A DNA stretch of 64,000 nucleotides from Clostridia bacterium (GTDB lineage Bacteria; Bacillota; Clostridia; Oscillospirales; CAG-272). Each line of letters starts with the position of its first letter. The stretch's first letter is position 1. Of this stretch, positions 1 through 8,581 are shown in pieces. The stretch is from NCBI GenBank assembly GCA_017942005.1, contig JAGAVJ010000027.1, forward strand, positions 62,001-126,000, in the 5' to 3' direction. The position numbers were made by a program, and so were the translations under genes. Under the pieces are notes generated by a model. It was not told the origin of the DNA, ran no database searches, and was given only the letters and a program-made list of their open reading frames with translations.

Positions 1-1842
1 GCCGGACTCCAGCTGGAACACACCGAGCGTTTTCCCTTGTCCGATCATCGCATAGGTTTCAGTGTCGTTAAACGGTACCTTGTCCATTTGAAAGGAAGGC
101 GTGTGTTCCCGTATCTGCGCCTCGGTATCCGCAATAACGGTCAGATACCGCAGTCCGAGAAAATCAATCTTTAAAAGTCCCAGCGCCGCCACCGTATCCA
201 TGTCAAACTGTGTCACCACCATACCGCCGTTTTCCGCAAGCGGCACGTATTCCATGACCGGACGGTCGGTAATCACGACACCGGCAGCATGCGTAGACGC
301 ATGACGCGGCATTCCCTCCAGCGCCTTTGCGGTATCGATCAGATTCTTTACAGTGGGGCTGCCGTCGTACATATCCCGCAGTTCCTTTTGCTCCAGTGCA
401 CGATCCAGCGTCATGTGCAGATCCTGCGGAATTGCCTTTGCAACAGCATCGACTTCTGCATACGGCATTCCCAGCGCACGGCCGACATCCCGTACCGCCG
501 CACGGGCGGCAAGCGTTCCAAAGGTCACAATCTGGGCAACGTGATCTTCTCCATACCGACGCTTGACATACTCAATCACCTCACCGCGGCGGGTATCGCA
601 GAAGTCAATGTCAAAGTCCGGCATGCTGACACGTTCCGGATTCAGAAAACGTTCAAACATCAGCTGATATTTAATCGAATCCACATCGGTAATACCAATC
701 AGGTATGCAATCAGGGAACCTGCGCCGGAGCCTCTGCCGGGTCCCACCGGGATTCCTTCGCTTTTTGCATAGTGAATGAAATCCCACACAATCAGATAGT
801 ATTCTGCATACCCCATCTCACAAATGACGCGCCATTCATATGCAATTCGTTCTCTGTATTCTTCCTCTGGATGAGCGGCGCTCAAAACAAGACTGCCGTC
901 TGCAATCTTCTGCGCAAAGCCCTCCAGTGCAAGCCTATGAAGATAGTCCGGCGCATCCGTTCCGTCCGGCGTTTCAAAAACCGGAAGATACAATTTGTCG
1001 AATTGGAACGCAAAGTGACAGCGTTCTGCAATCCGTCCAGTATTGCGCAGCGCTTCTTCATCCTCCGGAAACAATGCCTCCATTTCCCCGGTAGACTTAT
1101 AATAAAATTCGTCCGTTTCAAACCCGAGCGGTCTGCCCTCGGAAACCGTTGTATTGGTCTGAATGCACATGAGAATCGATTGGATATCCGCATCGGTTCT
1201 GCGCGGATAATGCGCATCATTTGTCACAACCAGCGGCAATCCGGTTTCTTTGGCAAGCTTCCGCAGACTCCGATTGACCGACTTCTGCTCTGCCATCCCA
1301 TGATCCTGCATTTCCAGATAAACGTGTTCAGAACCGAAAACAGAGTCGAGCCACAGTGCATACTGCTTTGCTCCTTCATAATCCCCGCGGGACAACAGCG
1401 ACGGAATATAGCCGCCCAGACAGGCGGACAGACAGATCAGTCCCTCATGGTACTGTTCCAGCAGTTCCCCGTCCACACGCGGTTTTCCGTAAAACCCTTC
1501 TGTGTAGCCGCGGGAAACAAGCGCTGTCAGATTTTTGTACCCCGTTTCATTTTCCACAAGCAGAACCAAATGATAATAATTCGATTCTCTGTCTGCGGTT
1601 TTTATCAATCTCGACTTTGGCGCAACATAAACCTCGCATCCGAGAATCGGCTTGATGCCTTCCTTGACACAAGCGCAGAAAAATGCGACTGCACCGTACA
1701 TATTGCCGTGGTCGGTCAATGCCACAGCGGTATGTCCGGCTTCCTTCGCAAGGCGGGGAATATCCGTAATGCGGATTGCACCGTCAAGCAGGCTGTATTC
1801 ACTGTGAAGATGTAAGTGGACAAATGCATTTTCTTCAAGCAT
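1..1842 (-). CDS. dnaE: DNA polymerase III subunit alpha (N-terminal part)
   Basis: Replicative polymerase of the C family; it extends DNA at the fork. The frame is open from an ATG at 1842 to the window edge, giving 614 codons of about 1100-1200, so the C-terminal half lies outside. Read on the minus strand, the protein opens with a PHP domain (HLHLHSEYSLLDGA near residue 9, then ALTDHGNMYG). The catalytic palm is present: PDFDIDFC carries two of the three metal-binding aspartates and LLKIDFLGLR the third. The start is supported by AAAAGAGGTAAG upstream. It lies 31 bp after whiA on the same strand, so the two are probably co-transcribed. This is a DnaE1-type enzyme, not PolC (no exonuclease insertion is seen in this part). 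Confidence 0.96.
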   Translation of the reverse strand, partial: MLEENAFVHLHLHSEYSLLDGAIRITDIPRLAKEAGHTAVALTDHGNMYGAVAFFCACVKEGIKPILGCEVYVAPKSRLIKTADRESNYYHLVLLVENETGYKNLTALVSRGYTEGFYGKPRVDGELLEQYHEGLICLSACLGGYIPSLLSRGDYEGAKQYALWLDSVFGSEHVYLEMQDHGMAEQKSVNRSLRKLAKETGLPLVVTNDAHYPRRTDADIQSILMCIQTNTTVSEGRPLGFETDEFYYKSTGEMEALFPEDEEALRNTGRIAERCHFAFQFDKLYLPVFETPDGTDAPDYLHRLALEGFAQKIADGSLVLSAAHPEEEYRERIAYEWRVICEMGYAEYYLIVWDFIHYAKSEGIPVGPGRGSGAGSLIAYLIGITDVDSIKYQLMFERFLNPERVSMPDFDIDFCDTRRGEVIEYVKRRYGEDHVAQIVTFGTLAARAAVRDVGRALGMPYAEVDAVAKAIPQDLHMTLDRALEQKELRDMYDGSPTVKNLIDTAKALEGMPRHASTHAAGVVITDRPVMEYVPLAENGGMVVTQFDMDTVAALGLLKIDFLGLRYLTVIADTEAQIREHTPSFQMDKVPFNDTETYAMIGQGKTLGVFQLESG

Positions 1843-1873
1843 GGGATATTCTTACCTCTTTTCGTTATACGTT

Positions 1874-2881
1874 TTATAAAGGTTCTTTTGTGGTATGTAC
1901 CTTTTCGGTTTGCGGTGTTTCTTTTTTTTCAAAGTCTACAATTTTTTTCAGTCTGTGATTGAGGCCTGATTTTGTCAGGGGCGGGTCGTGCAGTGCTGCA
2001 AGTTCTTTGAGCGGAAGCTCCGGATGCTCGTACCGCAGCCGCGCTGTCTCCTGCAAATTCTGCGGCAGAAGGCGGAACCTGTCCTGCGCTAACAGCGACC
2101 GAATGGCTTCATACTGTGCGGTGGCTGCGTCAACCGTCTTTCCGAGATTGGCAAGCTCGCAGTTGGAAACACGGTTGGCATTGTTGCGGATATCTTTGAA
2201 TATCTTTGTGTCCATAATAGCGAACGCCGCTTTTTTAGCGCCGATGACATTCAAAAAGTCTTCAATCGTTTCACTTTCCTTATAGTATAACACCGGCATT
2301 CCCTTGCGTGCCGTATGCTTTGGCGGAAGCGATATTCGCTCCAAAAAGTGTCCCAGCTCCTCCGCCATATCATCTTCAGAAAGCACCATATCCAGATGGT
2401 AATACATGGCAGGATCTGTGACATTGCCGCAGGAAAGAAACACGCCGCGCAAAAATGCGGCTTCACAGCCGGGACACCGGAATACGCCGCTCGGCAGCGC
2501 TGCCGGGCGATCCACACTTGCCGGATGCGGGATTTCAGACGGCGGGAATTCTGCCGCGATCCGTTCTGCGTCCTCTTCCCGCAAAAGAATCTGGTCGCAT
2601 TCTCCCTCCGGTTCTATCACCGGTTCCGCAGCTGCCGGTTCTATGAAAACAGGCGCTTGTGCAGAAGCAGTGTCTGCCGCTGCGGTCTGAATGCCGTAAA
2701 GCTCTGATAAAAGCGACCGTGTCAGCGCTGCGGTGTGGCTGCTTCTGGTCGTAAACCGGATTTCGCGTCGGCAAAAAAGATAGGATGCCCGCAGAATGCC
2801 AAGCAGAAGTGCCTTTCTGCAGCACAGCTTCTTGATTTTCATATCACATAAGGCATTTTTGGTCTCTGCTGAAAAGGACAT
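1874..2881 (-). CDS. whiA: DNA-binding protein WhiA
   Basis: WhiA links sporulation or cell division to growth in Gram-positive bacteria. It has a degenerate LAGLIDADG-type N-terminal domain and a C-terminal helix-turn-helix. This 335-residue protein has the usual family opening (MSFSAETKNALC, then KKLCCRKALLLGILRAS) and the C-terminal helix-turn-helix (LPLKELAALHDPPLTKSG, then NHRLKKI at about residue 310). Length is normal (316 in B. subtilis). The start follows GAGGA at about 10 nt. It sits between murB and dnaE. In many Clostridia rapZ and yvcK lie between murB and whiA; here only 188 bp separate them. Confidence 0.93.
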   Translation of the reverse strand: MSFSAETKNALCDMKIKKLCCRKALLLGILRASYLFCRREIRFTTRSSHTAALTRSLLSELYGIQTAAADTASAQAPVFIEPAAAEPVIEPEGECDQILLREEDAERIAAEFPPSEIPHPASVDRPAALPSGVFRCPGCEAAFLRGVFLSCGNVTDPAMYYHLDMVLSEDDMAEELGHFLERISLPPKHTARKGMPVLYYKESETIEDFLNVIGAKKAAFAIMDTKIFKDIRNNANRVSNCELANLGKTVDAATAQYEAIRSLLAQDRFRLLPQNLQETARLRYEHPELPLKELAALHDPPLTKSGLNHRLKKIVDFEKKETPQTEKVHTTKEPL

Positions 2882-2976
2882 GGTGATAAAATCCTCTTTT
2901 CTTTTTTAAATAGGCAATGAGAGCGCCTTGTGTTATCCTTGCAGCCGCCGCAGAAGCGGTTCTATCGTGCCGCAGA

Positions 2977-3005
2977 TTATTATGATTACGCACGCATCAT
3001 GACAA
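2977..3005 (-). promoter_or_regulatory. candidate promoter for whiA-dnaE
   Basis: On the minus strand TTGTCA (3000-3005) and TAATAA (2977-2982) are separated by 17 bp, about 100 bp before the whiA start. The -10 match is only partial, so the call is tentative. Confidence 0.35.
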
Positions 3006-3069
3006 CATGTCTAAAGTTGTGCCTGACGTCTCCTGCCGCCTATCGAGACAAAAGACATCCTGTTTTTTG

Positions 3070-4002
3070 TTATAATGTAAGAAGACAGTCTTCACGGGTG
3101 CGAATCTCCGGTTCAATTTGGATGCCGTACCGTGCTTCGATACGCTGTTCAATTTCGGAAAGCAGTGCCCTGACATCGTTTGCAGTCGCGTCACCGCGGT
3201 TGATGATAAAGCCTGCATGCTTTTCGCTGACCTGTGCTCCGCCGATGGAATACCCCTTCAAACCGGCTTCGTCAATCAGCTTTGCCGTAAAATACCCCGG
3301 GTACCGTTTGAATGCGCTGCCTGCATTGGGATATTCTAACGGCTGCTTTTCTCTGCGCCGTGCGATATAGGCTTCCATCTCGTCCCTGATTTGGATACGG
3401 TCGCCAAACGCAAGCTTCCATTCCGCCCCGAGGATGACCGCGTTTTTGCGTTTCTGTGCAAATACGGAGGTACGGTAACCAAAAGCGCATTCTGCTTTTG
3501 GAAATGTCACAGTCTTCCGCGCAAAAAGATCATAACAGGTCACACTCTGTATGTTTTGTCCTACCTCACCGTCATACGCGCCTGCATTCATATAGACCGC
3601 GCCGCCGACCGATCCCGGTATGCCATACGCAAACGACAGCCCCGAAAGCCCTGCATCTCTTGCCGCAGTACATACCGCAGACAGTCTTGCACCGGCTTCC
3701 GCACAAACAGTATCGTCACAAACGGTGACGCTTTTCATGTTTCCCAAAAAAATGACACAGCCCAAAAAATCGTCATCATCCCAAAGGAGGTTAGACCCGT
3801 TTCCCACAAGCGCACACGGAATATCTGCTTCTCTGCATAAATCAAACAGTCTGAGCAGTTCCTCACGACTGCTTGGGAAAGCTGCATACTGCACTTTGCC
3901 GCCAATGCGGAATGTGGTTTTTGCTGCCATGGAAAGCCCGGTTTCATATGAAATCTGCGCTTGTTTGAGCGCGTTTAAAAAATCATTGTGTTTCGGCGGC
4001 AT
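3070..4002 (-). CDS. murB: UDP-N-acetylenolpyruvoylglucosamine reductase
   Basis: MurB reduces UDP-GlcNAc-enolpyruvate to UDP-MurNAc with NADPH and FAD, the second committed step of peptidoglycan synthesis, in the cytoplasm. The 310-residue protein has the FAD-binding segment (TTFRIGG, then VGNGSNLL), the flavin loop (YGIPGSVGGAVYMNAGAY), the proton-donor serine in NAGSAFKR and the C-terminal glutamate in IEPEIRT. Its length fits the shorter type II class. The start follows GGAGGGAACGGATTCT. It is the first gene of the minus-strand group murB-whiA-dnaE. Confidence 0.97.
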   Translation of the reverse strand: MPPKHNDFLNALKQAQISYETGLSMAAKTTFRIGGKVQYAAFPSSREELLRLFDLCREADIPCALVGNGSNLLWDDDDFLGCVIFLGNMKSVTVCDDTVCAEAGARLSAVCTAARDAGLSGLSFAYGIPGSVGGAVYMNAGAYDGEVGQNIQSVTCYDLFARKTVTFPKAECAFGYRTSVFAQKRKNAVILGAEWKLAFGDRIQIRDEMEAYIARRREKQPLEYPNAGSAFKRYPGYFTAKLIDEAGLKGYSIGGAQVSEKHAGFIINRGDATANDVRALLSEIEQRIEARYGIQIEPEIRTREDCLLTL

Positions 4003-4045
4003 AGAATCCGTTCCCTCCGATCTGAGTCAATGGATAGATACTTAT

Positions 4046-4074
4046 ATTATATCAAATTTCAGGCGCAATTAACA
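4046..4074 (-). promoter_or_regulatory. weak candidate promoter for murB
   Basis: A perfect -10 (TATAAT on the minus strand, 4046-4051) lies 43 bp before the murB start; 17 bp upstream is only TGTTAA. The -10 is convincing, the -35 is not. Confidence 0.35.
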
Positions 4075-4174
4075 GAGGTTTGGAAAAAATTTTACGGATT
4101 TCTTACAGTTTCTTCTTCTGATATGCTTACAGGAAAAAGAAAATGCTTCTAAAAAAATATTTTTAGAAAAACCC

Positions 4175-4206
4175 TTGACAAATGGTCAGCAATATGATAT
4201 CATATT
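4175..4206 (+). promoter_or_regulatory. strong promoter with overlapping 16-bp palindrome
   Basis: TTGACA (4175-4180), 17 bp, TATCAT (4198-4203). The perfect palindrome AATATGATATCATATT (4191-4206) covers the -10, and a further TGATATCA lies just downstream (about 4207-4214). This is the arrangement expected of a repressor operator; the ribbon-helix-helix protein encoded by the second gene is an obvious candidate ligand (inference). Confidence 0.7.
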
Positions 4207-4274
4207 GATATCACACAAAACCTGTCAAGTGCAGACGGATGGATGCACTTGGAATCGGGGAAAGGATACATCAT

Positions 4275-5318
4275 ATGAATGAAAAAATTTTAAACAAAAA
4301 CAAAAACGGCATTCTCATGCTGATTGTCTGGGTGTTCTTATACATTCTTGGCATCTGCGCCATTGTTTTTGGCGGACTTCTTTTAGACGCAGACCCCTAT
4401 GCGACATTGCCGGGTGTAATCCTGCTTGTCGTCGGCATCCTTTGGACCGTGGTTGGCTGGATTCCGTTCTGCGGTCTTAAGCTGCTCAATCCCGGTGAAG
4501 CACTGGTCCTGACTTTATTTGGCAATTACATCGGTACATTAAAGGGAGACGGCTTTTATTGGGTCAACCCGTTTTCCGTTGCAGTCAATCCTGCTGCGAA
4601 AACACGGCTGTCCCAATCCGGTGACACAGACAGCGGTACAATGAAAAGCAGCATCAATCTCGTAGCCACTGCAAACGGCGCTTCTATCAGCACAGAAACC
4701 GTTTCCAAAAAAATCTCCACCAAAATCATGACCTTAAGCAACAACCGCCAGAAAATCAATGACTGTCTCGGCAACCCGATTGAAATCAGCATCGCCGTCA
4801 TCTGGCGTGTGACCGATACGGCAAAGGCGGTATTCTGTGTAGACAACTACAAGGAATTCCTGTCTCTGCAATGTGATGCGGCGCTGCGCAACATTGTCCG
4901 CATTTATCCGTATGACATTGCCCAAAATGTAGACACTACCGGAGACGGCGTCGCAGATGAAGGCAGTCTGCGCGGTTCCTCGGACACCGTTGCAGCACGG
5001 ATTCGCGATGAAATCCAAAGTAAAGTGCTGGAAGCGGGACTTGAAATTATCGAAGCACGCATTACTTATCTCGCATATGCACCGGAAATTGCTGCGGTCA
5101 TGCTGCAGCGCCAGCAGGCGTCTGCCGTCATTGATGCGCGTAAAATGATTGTTGACGGTGCGGTCGGCATGGTGGAAATGGCGCTGGAACGCCTGAACGA
5201 ACACGATATTGTAAATCTGGATGAAGAACGCAAGGCTGCGATGGTCTCAAATCTCCTGGTCGTCCTCTGCGGCAACCACGATGCACAACCCATCGTCAAT
5301 TCCGGTTCTTTGTATTGA
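4275..5318 (+). CDS. SPFH/Band 7 domain membrane protein
   Basis: A stomatin/prohibitin/flotillin/HflK-type scaffold anchored in the membrane (347 residues). Two hydrophobic segments occupy about residues 11-35 and 43-65 ([20 protein letters not shown], then [17 protein letters not shown]). They are followed by [14 protein letters not shown], the typical SPFH entry, and by the Band 7 core with [20 protein letters not shown] near residue 270. The ATG at 4275 is preferred over the upstream in-frame ATG at 4239 because GGGGAAAGGA precedes it at proper distance and N-terminal charge fits. It is followed after 7 bp by the ribbon-helix-helix gene, which suggests translational coupling. Function of this subgroup is not known to me. 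Confidence 0.9.
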   Translation: MNEKILNKNKNGILMLIVWVFLYILGICAIVFGGLLLDADPYATLPGVILLVVGILWTVVGWIPFCGLKLLNPGEALVLTLFGNYIGTLKGDGFYWVNPFSVAVNPAAKTRLSQSGDTDSGTMKSSINLVATANGASISTETVSKKISTKIMTLSNNRQKINDCLGNPIEISIAVIWRVTDTAKAVFCVDNYKEFLSLQCDAALRNIVRIYPYDIAQNVDTTGDGVADEGSLRGSSDTVAARIRDEIQSKVLEAGLEIIEARITYLAYAPEIAAVMLQRQQASAVIDARKMIVDGAVGMVEMALERLNEHDIVNLDEERKAAMVSNLLVVLCGNHDAQPIVNSGSLY

Positions 5319-5325
5319 TACGGTT

Positions 5326-5571
5326 ATGGCTGATAAAAAACAAATTCCGCTGCGGCTTTCTGAAACGCTCTACAGTGAACTTGCTGCATGGGCAGAGGAT
5401 GACTTCCGATCTGTGAACGGACAAATCGAATATCTTTTAACCGAATGCGTCAAGCAGCGAAAAAAGAACGGTAAATATGTATCAGACGATATTGACAAAC
5501 CGCCTGACATCGACATTGAATCTTTTTCTGCTTCTAAAAACGAATACTTTTCTGCAACAAAAAAATCGTAA
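5326..5571 (+). CDS. Arc/MetJ-type ribbon-helix-helix protein
   Basis: 81 residues. The first 45 match a ribbon-helix-helix DNA-binding fold: MADKKQIPLRLSETLYSELA gives the strand and first helix, followed by RSVNGQIEYLLTECV for the second helix. The remaining tail (KYVSDDIDKPPDIDIESF and on) is acidic and Ser/Lys-rich and outside the fold. There is no good Shine-Dalgarno site and the gene begins 7 bp after the SPFH stop, so coupled translation is likely. It may repress its own operon through the palindrome at 4191-4206 (inference). Confidence 0.85.
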   Translation: MADKKQIPLRLSETLYSELAAWAEDDFRSVNGQIEYLLTECVKQRKKNGKYVSDDIDKPPDIDIESFSASKNEYFSATKKS

Positions 5572-5592
5572 CCAGGTTACGATTTTTTGTTA
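5556..5592 (+). terminator. intrinsic terminator after the ribbon-helix-helix gene
   Basis: AAAAAATCGTAAC and GTTACGATTTTTT form a perfect 13-bp stem around a CAG loop, with a T run on both strands. It overlaps the last codons of the gene and may act in both directions. Confidence 0.85.
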
Positions 5593-5609
5593 TGTCTTTG
5601 TCCTCTATA

Positions 5610-5793
5610 ACGTGAGTTCAATAGAATTCTCGGGGAAAACTTTTCAAAAAACTTTATATGTATAAATCAAATCCAAACTGTACATTTTTTGCTTGATTTA
5701 TACATATTTTGTTGGTTTCTCTGTTTAAAAGTTTTTGCGGTGGAGTTTGAGGAGGTGCTTTTTTCAAAAAGCATCTCCTCATCGTACTCACGT
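5610..5793. repeat. two-hairpin interspersed element, copy 1 (left hairpin deleted)
   Basis: Bounded by ACGTGAGTTCAAT and ATCGTACTCACGT, near-perfect terminal inverted repeats. The interior matches the copy at 56377-56589. The right hairpin (GGAGGTGCTTTTTTC/AAAAAGCATCTCC) is intact. In the left arm about 26 bp are missing compared with the full copy, with CTTTT at both break points, consistent with deletion between short direct repeats. Confidence 0.85.
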
Positions 5794-5813
5794 CTCTATA
5801 GGGGGAATCTGCG

Positions 5814-7073
5814 TTACGAAACTGTGACCTTCTTGGAAGCATTGATAATCTCAATGTTCGTCTTTCCAGGTGTCAAATACACTTCTCTGCCGCCTGCATA
5901 GGTAAGCTTGACCTGACTGTCTGCGGTTGCCTTGGACCAGTTGATAGAAACATACTTTCCGCCGGTGAAATAATAACCGGTACCGCTGCCGACGTCTGCG
6001 ACCTCGATGTGGTTTGCATCGTCCTTGAGGAAGGTGTACGGACAAATCAGTACGATGATATTTTCAAACGCAAGCTGGACATCATTGTTTGCACCGTCGA
6101 TGTGTTTATTTCCATTCTGAAAACGCAAATATGTATTCTTTTCTGCATCATATGTAAAGCTTGTGGTATGTGCATCAAACTTGACAGTAATATTTTCTGC
6201 CTTTTTTCCATCTGCCAATGTCAAAACCTGATTTTCACCGACAAAATGCATGGGATTTGCAAATGAGGAAGAATATGTAGTGCGATACTTCTTCTTTGCA
6301 ATAACCGCATCCAGCTTGTCACCGTCGATGACAAGCGTGTGTTCATACCGCATGGTTTGCAGTCTGACCGGGTCACGGTAGAAGTATCCGCTGGAAACAC
6401 CGTCATTGACGCCGTCGATGTTGTTTGTTTTACGCTGCTTCAGATTCTGATAAGCAGACTCACTTCCGCCTGCGTGAACATAAATGGCATCATGGTTGGA
6501 TGCAAAGTCGATATAATATTCACGGGAGGAGCGAACCGAACCGATGACTTTCAAATCAGACCATTCATTGTAAATACCAAGCAGTCTGGTCAGACCGCCT
6601 TCTACCTGGCATTCGTACAGAATATCCGCATACGAAATCTGCTGCTGCGGCAATGCGGTAGAAATGTTGTTAAGCATAATGGCTGCCGGTCTGCGTTCCG
6701 CCCGTTCCTTTGTGCAGGACAGACCCGTCAGTGGATTGATATAGGTGCCTTTGGCGGGAGAAGAAATGCTCAGGGTATCCTTCCCGTTATCCACGACTAC
6801 GGCAGCGGCAGGCTCTTGGGGTTTCGGTGCTTCTGTAACCGCTTCGGTTTCTGTTACAGGTTCCATGACGTTGTCTATCGTTTCTGCGGGTCCTGTTGTT
6901 TGGACGTCTGTCTCTGTCTGTACACTCGTATCGGTTTCTGTAACCGCCTGCGTGCTGCTGATGGTATCTGATGTATCAGGTTTCCCCTCCTCCTTGGAGC
7001 AGGATAAAAACATGCCGGCAGACAATACAAGCGTCAGACACACGGTCAGTGCTTTTTTTACAATTGGTTTCAT
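5814..7073 (-). CDS. DUF3048 (YerB-like) lipoprotein
   Basis: 419 residues. A lipoprotein signal peptide (MKPIVKKALTVCLTLVLSAG with lipobox LSCS at about residue 25) is followed by a Thr/Glu-rich linker to about residue 95. The YerB-type domain follows: NPLTGL, RPAAIMLNN, then GSVRSSREYY and GGS with the usual spacing. B. subtilis YerB belongs to this family; its biochemical role is not established as far as I know. The ATG at 7073 is chosen over an in-frame codon at 7148 because the signal peptide starts here and GAGAGGA lies upstream. It is monocistronic and surface-exposed by inference. Confidence 0.88.
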   Translation of the reverse strand: MKPIVKKALTVCLTLVLSAGMFLSCSKEEGKPDTSDTISSTQAVTETDTSVQTETDVQTTGPAETIDNVMEPVTETEAVTEAPKPQEPAAAVVVDNGKDTLSISSPAKGTYINPLTGLSCTKERAERRPAAIMLNNISTALPQQQISYADILYECQVEGGLTRLLGIYNEWSDLKVIGSVRSSREYYIDFASNHDAIYVHAGGSESAYQNLKQRKTNNIDGVNDGVSSGYFYRDPVRLQTMRYEHTLVIDGDKLDAVIAKKKYRTTYSSSFANPMHFVGENQVLTLADGKKAENITVKFDAHTTSFTYDAEKNTYLRFQNGNKHIDGANNDVQLAFENIIVLICPYTFLKDDANHIEVADVGSGTGYYFTGGKYVSINWSKATADSQVKLTYAGGREVYLTPGKTNIEIINASKKVTVS

Positions 7074-7376
7074 TTGATTGGAGTCCTCTCTGTTCATAAT
7101 AATTCTATCAGAAATGACTGCAAAGCGCTTTTGGTACTTACACATCAAATCTTAAGAATCGGTATTTTTTTCAGTCTGTGTTTCGGAGATGATGTTCCCT
7201 CTCTTTTCTGGAACTGACAGCAGCATCCGACCACCAAATGGCAAAGCAATGCTGTCCGCGTTCTATTATACCGCAAATGACAGAAAAAGTCAAAGGATGT
7301 CGTCAATCGTTTACGGAAATTTCAAGAATTCAGGTAAGAATCGGCAGCGGCATATGGAAAACTATACTTAGAGGGG
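7074..7376. other. intergenic region without recognised gene
   Basis: Together with the hairpins and repeat up to 7553 this is a 480-bp gap between the DUF3048 start and the end of the kinase gene. The first 300 bp contain no convincing promoter pair or coding frame; a weak TTGCAG/TAGAAT pair may serve the DUF3048 gene. Confidence 0.5.
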
Positions 7377-7424
7377 GCTGTTGCAAGTTTTCAACTTGCA
7401 ACAGCTCGGGATCACGAAGTGATC
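7377..7424. repeat. two tandem perfect three-base-loop hairpins
   Basis: GCTGTTGCAAGTT/AACTTGCAACAGC (13-bp stem, loop TTC, 7377-7405) is followed by GATCAC/GTGATC (6-bp stem, loop GAA, 7410-7424). The first resembles the terminator-like hairpins at 35560 and 37269 in sequence. Confidence 0.85.
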
Positions 7425-7480
7425 TAAATTCGGCGTTTTTCACAGTGGATTTTAACAAAAATCCGTGTATTTTGTGTTGG

Positions 7481-7548
7481 TTAAAAGTTTTTGCGGAGGA
7501 GTTTGAGGAGGTGCTTTTTTCAAAAAGCACCTCCTCATCGCACTCACA
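7481..7548. repeat. two-hairpin interspersed element, right half only
   Basis: The sequence from TTAAAAGTTTTTGCGG through the hairpin GAGGTGCTTTTTTC/AAAAAGCACCTC to ATCGCACTCAC matches the right half of the copies at 5610, 53120 and 56377. No left arm is present. It lies just downstream of the kinase gene and may serve as its terminator. Confidence 0.8.
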
Positions 7549-7553
7549 TTCTT

Positions 7554-8519
7554 TTATGATATTCTGCGCAGGATTTCAACAGCGCCGTGACAGTTTTTGA
7601 TGACAACTTCCCGCGGCGCACCGCCGTATTCCCCGTCCACTGTCCACGGCATCTCATCCTCCGGGCGGAACGTGATGCAGCTGGTTCGGAATAAACGCAC
7701 CATAGGAGGCTTTCCCTCCATTGGAACATTAAAGCTCTGGTTCACAAGAGATCGGATAATCAGCTCCAATTCCATTGCCGTTTTCGGATGCCGGATCAGC
7801 ATGACCTCAAATTTTCCGTCATTGAAGGAAACACGGGATTGATCCAATTTGACAAGTCCTGCAATGGACGTAGAATTGGACACACAGCCAAATGCATACG
7901 GACCGTCCTCCGAAAAGTCTCTCTGCCCACAGGAAATGCGGATATTCCATGGTCTGATATCGCCAAGCGCCTGTACACCGTCCATCAAATATGCCATACG
8001 CCCAAACAAGTGCTTTTTCCATCGCGGCGTTTGATAGGAAACCTTTGTAAATGCGCCAAAAGACGCGATATAGGTAAAATACTGACTGCGGTTCTGGTCC
8101 CCCTGAAACAGTCCCACATCATGGTGGATATTGTCGGCAGAAAGAATCTGCTTTGCTGCCTTTTTGGCGTTTCCAATCGGTACATGCAGCGCCCGCGCAA
8201 CATCGTTTGTTGTCCCGGCAGGAAGAAAGCCGATGGGAATTCGGCGTTCCCGCTCCAGACGCATCATTCCGGAAATGGTTTCATTCAATGTGCCATCCCC
8301 ACCCAAACAGACTACAATATCATGCTTTTCTGCATGTTCCACCACATAGGAGGAAGCATCTCCGGGTGCCGTTGTCATCAATGTGGTCGTCACACAGCCT
8401 GCTTTTGTAAAAACGGAAACCACGTCATACATAAGGGATTTTGACTGGTACATTCCGGAAACAGGATTCATAATCAGCAGCACACGACAGGCTGCATCAA
8501 GTGTATGGATATATGCCAT
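7554..8519 (-). CDS. diacylglycerol kinase family (DagK/YegS/LCB5-type) lipid kinase
   Basis: 321 residues with the catalytic-domain signature GGDGTLNE at about residue 75 and FLPAGTTNDVARAL following, then the typical beta-sandwich C-terminal half. Such enzymes phosphorylate diacylglycerol or related lipids at the inner membrane face. An in-frame GTG at 8534 exists, but it lies inside a hairpin. The ATG at 8519 follows AAAGGAAA only if the intervening hairpin ATCACTTTT/AAAAGTGAT (8530-8555) is folded; the effective spacing is then about 11 nt. The exact lipid substrate cannot be told. Confidence 0.88.
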   Translation of the reverse strand: MAYIHTLDAACRVLLIMNPVSGMYQSKSLMYDVVSVFTKAGCVTTTLMTTAPGDASSYVVEHAEKHDIVVCLGGDGTLNETISGMMRLERERRIPIGFLPAGTTNDVARALHVPIGNAKKAAKQILSADNIHHDVGLFQGDQNRSQYFTYIASFGAFTKVSYQTPRWKKHLFGRMAYLMDGVQALGDIRPWNIRISCGQRDFSEDGPYAFGCVSNSTSIAGLVKLDQSRVSFNDGKFEVMLIRHPKTAMELELIIRSLVNQSFNVPMEGKPPMVRLFRTSCITFRPEDEMPWTVDGEYGGAPREVVIKNCHGAVEILRRIS

Positions 8520-8529
8520 AATTCTGTTT

Positions 8530-8555
8530 ATCACTTTTACAAAAAGAAAAGTGAT
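8530..8555 (-). promoter_or_regulatory. hairpin between Shine-Dalgarno site and start codon (lipid kinase)
   Basis: On the minus strand AAAGGAAA is followed by a 9-bp perfect stem ATCACTTTT/AAAAGTGAT with an 8-nt loop, then AAACAGAATT and the ATG. Linear spacing from the Shine-Dalgarno site is over 30 nt; folded spacing is normal. Confidence 0.6.
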
Positions 8556-8581
8556 TTCCTTTCTTTACAGGAAAGCATCAT

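Noticed and set aside
289..1815. 508-codon plus-strand open frame over dnaE
   Set aside because: Antisense shadow; the minus strand encodes DnaE with all family motifs, and the plus-strand product has no recognisable domain and an odd Cys/His/Arg-rich composition.
7189..7371. 60-codon frame before the hairpins at 7377
   Set aside because: No Shine-Dalgarno site, no promoter and no similarity; stops next to a terminator-like hairpin.
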